Below are positions 58,030-64,000 of a DNA stretch of 64,000 nt, one piece after another. Location of the stretch: contig BLAL01000266.1 of the NCBI GenBank assembly GCA_015698045.1, forward strand, positions 62,001 to 126,000. Direction: 5' to 3'. The position numbers and the translations under genes were made by a program. The stretch's first letter is position 1. Each line of letters begins with the position of its first letter. Origin of the DNA: Rhizophagus clarus (Eukaryota; Glomeromycota; Glomeromycetes; Glomerales; Glomeraceae). The notes beneath the pieces are model-generated. The model was given only the letters and a program-made list of their open reading frames with translations. It was not told where the DNA came from and searched no databases.

Positions 58030-58790
58030 ACTCTTCAGTCTTCTCCCTTCAAAATTGACTTATATAACTTGAATGGCTTTAATTTTAGATAATAAGTGTA
58101 AATTTCTTTTATTCTTTTGTTTTGAAAATATTACTAATATTTGTTTCTTTAGGAAACACCTTTCTGGATCTGAATTTCAGCTTGGACTATGAAGGTAAGT
58201 TGAAAGAAAAGGGTTTTCATTTTTTTTTTTATTATTAGGAATATCATTAACGTTCCTTTTCTTTTTTTCTTTAGAGGATACCTTTCTAAAATCAGATTTT
58301 GGTTTAGATTATGAAAAGTAAGCTAAAAGATAGAGATTTTTCTTTTTTTTTATCTTTGAAACATCATTAACGTTCCTTTTTTTTTCACCTTTTTGGATCT
58401 GAATTTTGGCTTAGAGCCTTAGACTATGAAAGGTAAGTTTAAAGGAGAGTATTACTTTTGAAGCATTACTAATACTCCTTTTGCTTCTTCTCTTTAAAAA
58501 CACCTTTCTAGACTTGGATTCTAACTTGAATTTCAAGTAGTAAATAGGAATTTGAGTTTTCTTTTGTTTTGAGAATGTTACTAATATTTATTTACTTCTT
58601 TTTTTTAGGAATGCTTTCACTGATCTGAATTTTGAGGAAAGAAATTTTCTTTTTGGTAATGTCACTAATATTTGTTCATTTTTCTTTTCCTTAGATATGC
58701 CTTTTTGGATCTGATTTTTGTCTAAACTATAAAAGTAAGTTAAGGAAAAGAAATTTTTACTTTATTTTTAAAATAATACTAATCTCTTTT
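58030..58790 (+). repeat. Tandem array of exon-like modules with splice-site borders
   Basis: About seven units of 100-125 bp. The best ones read TTTAG, then a 42-44 nt segment, then GTAAGT or GTAAGC, then a T-rich spacer. The segments translate as NTFLDLNFSLDYE (58152), DTFLKSDFGLDYE (58275), TFLDLNFGL (58390) and NTFLDLDSNLNF (58500), with weaker NAFTDLNF (58610) and YAFLDLIF (58696). An upstream variant is FKIDLYNLNGFNF (58050). Repeat peptides carried one per exon are known from the SP7-type effectors of this genus; I see no start or signal peptide here. It may be a decayed piece of a repeat gene. Confidence 0.5.
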
Positions 58791-58934
58791 TGTTACTTTG
58801 GTTTTCCATTTAAGTAAATACAGAAAGGGATAGTTGTACTTTTTTATAATAAAAATATAAAAATAAAATAATAGTGATTTTATTTATAATAAAAATTCAG
58901 AATTTATAAAATAATTAAAAATGATAAATAATTA

Positions 58935-59990
58935 TTATTTATAAATACTTGCAACTTTTATTGTATTTCTCTTTAAAAATATCATGCGTTTAAAAAGTTC
59001 TAAATCTATTCTAGATCTTTTAGATGTTAATAAATTTCCAGCATCTGAAAATAATTGTTCAGATAATGTTGATGTAGCAGGAATAGCTAAAAATATTCTT
59101 GCCATTTTTAATAATAATGGATATTTATTTTTTTTTATTTAACCACCAATTAAATAGATACTGATTAAAAGGTATTAGTTGGTTCTGTTCAAAAATTGAA
59201 AAAAGTTTTAATTTGTAAATTGTATTTATCATTTCAGCAGGAGTTGGTGATGCTGCATAAGATATGATAGGTGATACAATGGGTGTTGATAAATAATTTT
59301 TTTAATACTCTTTATAATATTTATGTAAAATTTTCTTCTTCTTTTCTTTTTTATTTATTGATTTAATTTTTGGATTAAGTATAATTGATAATAAATTATT
59401 ATCAAACATAAATTTCCAATAATGCATATAGTATTATAAAGATTCTTTTTAATTTCATTTAAAACATCTTTAGTTTCAAATAGCTTATTTAGATCAATTT
59501 TATTTTATGTCTGATTATTATTTTTTTTAGCTATACTTTCTTGAATTTTTACTTTTTCTATAATTATAAAAACATCATCAGCATTTTCAATTTCTTGAAA
59601 TATTTAAAGAAAATACAGTTAATATGAATGAAGGTAATATAGGTGATGATGAATTAAAAAAAAGTAGTAAATTTATGATTTGTTCTATAATTGGATTTAT
59701 AATACTAGAAGTAATATATTTTTTACTACCTAAATAATGAGTTGTGACTAAGAATTAAAATCAGTTTTTGTAAAAGATCCCATTCATCAGAAATAAGCAT
59801 TATTTACTTAAGATGTTTTCCATTTTTTTTAGAATCTAGATTTGAACTATTTACTAATTCTGGTACCAAAGCTTGAATATAAGCTTTAATTTTAAGTAAT
59901 CTATCTCATACATAATAATTAGAATTCCATCTAATACAAATATTAGCAATTACATGAAGTATATAATTACTAGTTTTGTCAGCATCCTAA
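58935..59990 (-). pseudogene. hAT transposase, decayed C-terminal half
   Basis: From 59990 downwards: ICIRWNSNYYV, LLKIKAYIQALVPEL, IMLISDEWDLLQKLILIL, then shifts and stops. The last part is LLLKMARIFLAIPATSTLSE, QLFSDAGNLLTSKRSRIDLE and FKRMIFLKRNT, ending at 58935. This is the hAT dimerisation domain in the normal order after the RW-NS-YY and EW-LL segments. No terminal repeats were found. Confidence 0.8.
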
Positions 59991-60589
59991 TTATTATAAA
60001 ATTATTATATAAATATAAAATAATTTAAATAATTAAATAATAAATACAATAAAGTAAAAAATAAAAAATAAAAAAAAACTTGCCAAATTCTCTTCCAAAA
60101 AGACATAAAGAATCAAAAGGAAAAATAATAAACTATTAGTAAAATTTGTTAAAAAGACAAAGATATAGTATAAGAATTTAATTTACCAAAATCCCATATT
60201 TATAAAGTTGAATAGTCACTTAAAAATAAAGAAAAACAAACTGTTAGAAACTATTTGTTAAAAAAAATAAAGAAAAAAAAATATCTACTGGAACTTGTGA
60301 TAGAAATTAGACGCCATTCCATTAACTGTTTTAAAAGACTTTTCAATAAAAGAGAAAATAATTGATTATATGATAATCAATCAATCAATCTTGTCATGTA
60401 CTCTAATTTGAATAATCAATTGAATCGATCACTATTTTAATAAATCGAACTATCATAATCAATCATACAAATTCAGATTAATGATCTTTTTTTTCAATTA
60501 TTCTAAATTGAAATAAAATAAAAAAAATTAAATAGTCAGTTTAAAAAACTACTATTAAAAAAACAAGAGAATTTCTGGACTCATTTCAG
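59991..60589. other. AT-rich stretch, no gene
   Basis: It holds A-runs and TCAATCAATCAAT-type words at 60375-60470. It may include decayed 5' parts of the hAT element, but no motif is readable. Confidence 0.4.
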
Positions 60590-61655
60590 ACTGGTAAATA
60601 AAAATAATATATATATTAATATATATATTTAAGTAAAAGGTGTATAAGCGTTATACTATACTAACCTTCTACTTATTTTAACTCATTTTAGACCAGTAAG
60701 CTTAAAAAAGTAAATTTTTTTTTTTTAAGTAGAAGAGTATAAGCGTTATAATAACCTTCTACTTTGTTTTTTTATAGCTTTCAGACCTCCTAAACGTCAT
60801 TTCAGACTGGTTAGTTAAATAAAAAAAAATATTTTTTTTTAAGTAAAAGGCATATAGACATTATACCATCCTTCTACTTTATTTTTTTTTATAGCTTTCA
60901 GACCTCCTGAATACCATTTTAGACTGGTAAACTTAAAAAAAAATTTTATTATTTTTTTTAAGTAGAAAGCGTATTATATGCGTTATATTAATCTTCTACT
61001 TTCACACTCCTTTAGACTCCTTTAGACACCATTTCAGACTGGTGAGTTAGATAAAAAAAAAAAATATTTTTTTTTTTAAGTATAAGGTATATAGATGTTA
61101 TACTAAACTTCTAATTTATTTTTTTTTATAGTTTTCAGACCTTCTGAATACCATTTCAGACTAGTAAACTTAAAAAAAAAAATTTATTATTTTTTTTTAA
61201 GTAGAAGGCATATTATATGTATTATACTAACCTTCTACTTTATTTTTTTTATAGCTTTCAAACTCCTTTAAATGCTATTTTAGACTGGTAAGTTAGATAA
61301 AAAAAAAAATTATTTTTTTTTTAGGTAAAAGGCATATAAATGTTATACTAACTTTCTAGTTTATTTATTTCTACAGCTTACAGATCTTCTAAATGTCATT
61401 TTAGACCAGTAAGCTTAAAAAAAAATTATTTATATTTTTTTAAGTAGAAGGCGTGTATACATTATACTAATCTTCTACTTTATTTTTTTTATAACTTCCA
61501 GACCTTCTAGACATCATTTCAAACTGGTGAGTTAGATAAAAAAAAGAAAATTGTTTTTTTTTAAGTAGAAGGCATATATATGTTATATTAACCTTTTACT
61601 TTATTTTTTTTTATAGGTTCCAAATTTTCTAGACGTCATTTCAAATTAGTGAGTT
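60590..61655 (+). repeat. Tandem array, about ten units of 105-123 bp, with splice-like borders
   Basis: Each unit has TTTTTTATAG, then about 32 nt (CTTTCAGACCTCCTAAACGT, CATTTCAGACTG), then GTAAGTTAR or GTGAGTTAG, an A-run and T-run, and TAAGTAGAAGGCRTATAKR, TTATACTAACCTTCTACTT. The inner AAGTAGAAGG and CCTTCTACTT words make a stem around TRTATACGTTATACTAA. The 32-nt segment is not a multiple of three, which speaks against simple exon use. Confidence 0.7.
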
Positions 61656-61661
61656 AGATAA

Positions 61662-64000
61662 CACAGGTCGAATGGAATCAAATCAGTCATCAATCGGTCA
61701 TGTGACTGATTGGTAACCGATTGGATACCTATTGATGACTGATTCTTTCAATCAGTTATCAATCAGGTATAAATTTCAAATCAGTTATCAACTGGTCATA
61801 CTGATTGATGACTGATTGGTGTACAGTTGAATTTACCAGTTATCAATAGGTTACCAATCGACCATATCAGATTGATGACCGATTGGTTGCTAATTGGCTT
61901 ATTATATATTAGCAGATTTTTTAGATTTTTTCAATAACGTCATTTTAAATATTTAATTTATAAACCATTTTAAAACTCTAAACTCTGATAGAAAATTTTT
62001 TTTGATAGATTTTCTAAGATTCATATAGGATATTTTTGATAAATAGAGATATTTTTATTTTTTAAGATTTCTAAAAGTTTGTATGGAAAGAGTTCATATG
62101 GGATATCTGATAAAAAATTTTTTTTATTTTCTGAGTTCGTATGAAAAGAGTTCGTATGGGGATATCTGATAGAAAAATTTTTTTTAAGAGATTTTCTAAG
62201 AGTTCATATGGGAAAGGTTTGTTGGATATCTTTGATAGAAAATTTTTTTTAAGAGATTCTCTAAGAGTTCATATGGGAAGAGTTTGTATGGGATATCTGA
62301 TAGAAAATTTTTTTGCGAAATTTTCTGAGTTCGTATGGGAAGGATTCGTGTAGGATATCTGATAGGAAATATTTTTTTTGAGAGATTTCCTAAGATTCGT
62401 ATAGGATATTTTTGATAAATATATTTTTTTTTTTATTTCTAAAAGTTCATATGGGAAGAGTTCATATGGGATATCTAATAGAAAATTTTTTTTTTAAGAG
62501 ATTTTCTAAGAGTTCAGTTCATATGGGATAAATAATAGAAAATTTTTTTTTGAGAGATTTTCTAAGAGTTCGTATGGGAAGGGTTCGTATGGATTCTTTG
62601 TTAGAAAATTATTTTTATAGATTTTCTAAGAATTCGTAAAGGAACAGTTCGTATGGGATATTTTGATAAAGATTTTCCAAGTGTTCATATGGAAAAGGTT
62701 CATATGGGATGTCTTTGATAGAAAATTTTTTTTAAGATTTTCTAGTGTGGGAAGAGTTCGTATGAGATATCTGGTAAAAAATTTTTTTGTGAAATTTTTT
62801 AGGGTTCGTATGGAAAGGATTCGTATGGGATTCTTTGATAGAAAATTTCTTTGAGAGAGATTTTCTAAGAGTCATATGGAAAGGATTCGTATGGGATATC
62901 TGATAAAAAATTTTTTTTGAGAGATTTTCTAAGAGTTCATATGGAAAGAGTTCGCATGGGATTCTTTGATAGAAAAGTTGTTTTTTAAGAGATTTTCTAA
63001 GAGTTCATATGGAAAGAGTTCGTATGGGATATCTGATAGAAAAATTTTTCTTAAGAGATTTTCTAAGAGTTCATAAGAAAAGCGTTCATATGGGATTCTT
63101 TGATAGAAAATTTTTTTTTAAAAGATTTTCTAAGAGTTTGTGTGGGAAGAGTTCGTATGGAATATCTGATAGAAAATTTTTTTGAGAGAGATTTTCTTAG
63201 AGTTCGTGTGAGAAGAGTTCGTATGGGATATTTTAATAAAGATTTTCCAAGTGTTCATATAGTAGGGGGTTCGTATGGGATATCTTTGATAGAAAATTTT
63301 TTTTAAGAGATTTTCTAAGAGTTCGTATTAGAAGAGTTCGTATGGGATATCTGATAAAAAAATTTTTCTTAAGAGATTTTCTAAGAGTTCGTATTAGAAG
63401 AGTTCGTATGGGATATCTGATAGAAAATTTTTTTGTGAAATTTTTTAGGGTTCATATGGAAAGGATTCGCATGGGATTCTTTGATAGAAAATTTTTTTGA
63501 GAGAGATTTTTTAAGAGTTCATATGGGAAGGGTTCATATAGGATTCTTTGATAGAAAATTTTTTAAGAGATTTTCTTAGAGTTCGTGTGAGAAGAGTTCG
63601 TATGGGATATTTTAATAAAGATTTTCCAAGTGTTCATATAATAGAGGGTTCGTATGGGATATCTTTGATAGAAAATTTTTTTTAAGAGATTTTCTAAGAG
63701 TTCGTATTAGAAGAGTTCGTATGGGATATCTGATAGAAAAATTTTTCTTAAGAGATTTTCTAAGAGTTCATATGGAAGGGTTCGTATGGGATTCTTTGAT
63801 AGAAAATTTTTTTTAAGAGATTTTCTAAGAGTTCATATTGGAAGAGTTCGTATGGGATGTCTGATAGAAAATTTTTTTGTGAAATTTTTTAGGGTTCATA
63901 TGAAAAGGATTCGCATGGGATTCTTTGATAGAAAATTTTTTTGAGAGAGATTTCTAAAAGTTCATATGGGTAGTGTTCGTATGGGATATCTGATAGGAAA
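61662..64000. mobile_element. B-type CACTA element, inverse orientation, cut by window end
   Basis: It begins CACAGGTCGAATGGAATCAA and is the reverse complement of the right part of element B: subterminal dyads to about 61910, a short AT-rich block, then the GAACTCTT array (here AAGAGTTCGTATGGGATATC). Open frames at 62141-63306 come from the array period. The other end is beyond the window. AAGAGTTC units continue unbroken to 64000. Confidence 0.85.

Overview
The window looks like nuclear DNA of an arbuscular mycorrhizal fungus (Glomeromycotina, most like Rhizophagus irregularis). This rests on several features: very AT-rich DNA, short GT-AG introns, layers of nested transposons, two Crinkler (CRN) genes with different payload domains, an F-box/LRR gene, a SAM-domain gene, and coiled-coil and zinc-motif proteins I associate with that genus. 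I see no rRNA, tRNA or CRISPR locus. Family assignments come from motifs read by eye; no search was run.

Layout. 1-14 kb is a gene-bearing island, mostly on the minus strand: a broken RING gene, a CRN-kinase, two neighbouring genes sharing a C-terminal zinc motif, a plus-strand spliced gene with a motif resembling the NCLDV 2-cysteine adaptor, a SAM-domain gene with frameshifts, a small CRN-header-like ORF, a helical-repeat protein and an F-box/LRR gene. 14.1-28.6 kb is one decayed Maverick/Polinton-like protein-primed DNA polymerase B gene. It is cut at its first polymerase motif by a 9.8-kb CACTA element (element A, 15601-25405, TSD ATA). Element A has two divergent spliced genes: a Tnp2-type transposase and a second protein with an arginine/serine-rich N-terminus. 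28.6-31.3 kb is repeat-rich and ends in a solo CACTA terminus.

31.3-39.5 kb holds decayed coding fragments. They are interrupted by a 2.1-kb retrotransposon copy (33127-35203) with ORF1 only, an AATAAA signal, 48 A's and a 14-bp TSD. 39.6-50.4 kb is a second CACTA-like element (element E, Plavaka-type transposase plus a divergent partner gene). A non-autonomous element B (39670-43654, TSD GTA) sits in its left end and shares its terminal 12 bases with element A. 50.45-51.95 kb is a Tc1/mariner element containing a 184-bp MITE. 53.5-56.6 kb is a CRN gene with a P-loop NTPase. 58.0-58.8 and 60.6-61.65 kb are tandem arrays whose units carry splice-site-like borders; a decayed hAT transposase lies between them. 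From 61662 to the window end is another element with the CACAGGTCGAAT terminus, in inverse orientation to B.

The mobile genes are nearly all inactivated. Most of their stop codons are explained by C-to-T change in CGA, CAA or CAG codons, as expected if the repeats were methylated. The two CACTA-like families share one plan: a transposase and a multi-exon partner gene transcribed away from each other across an AT-rich repeat region. Short elements with the same termini may depend on element A's transposase.
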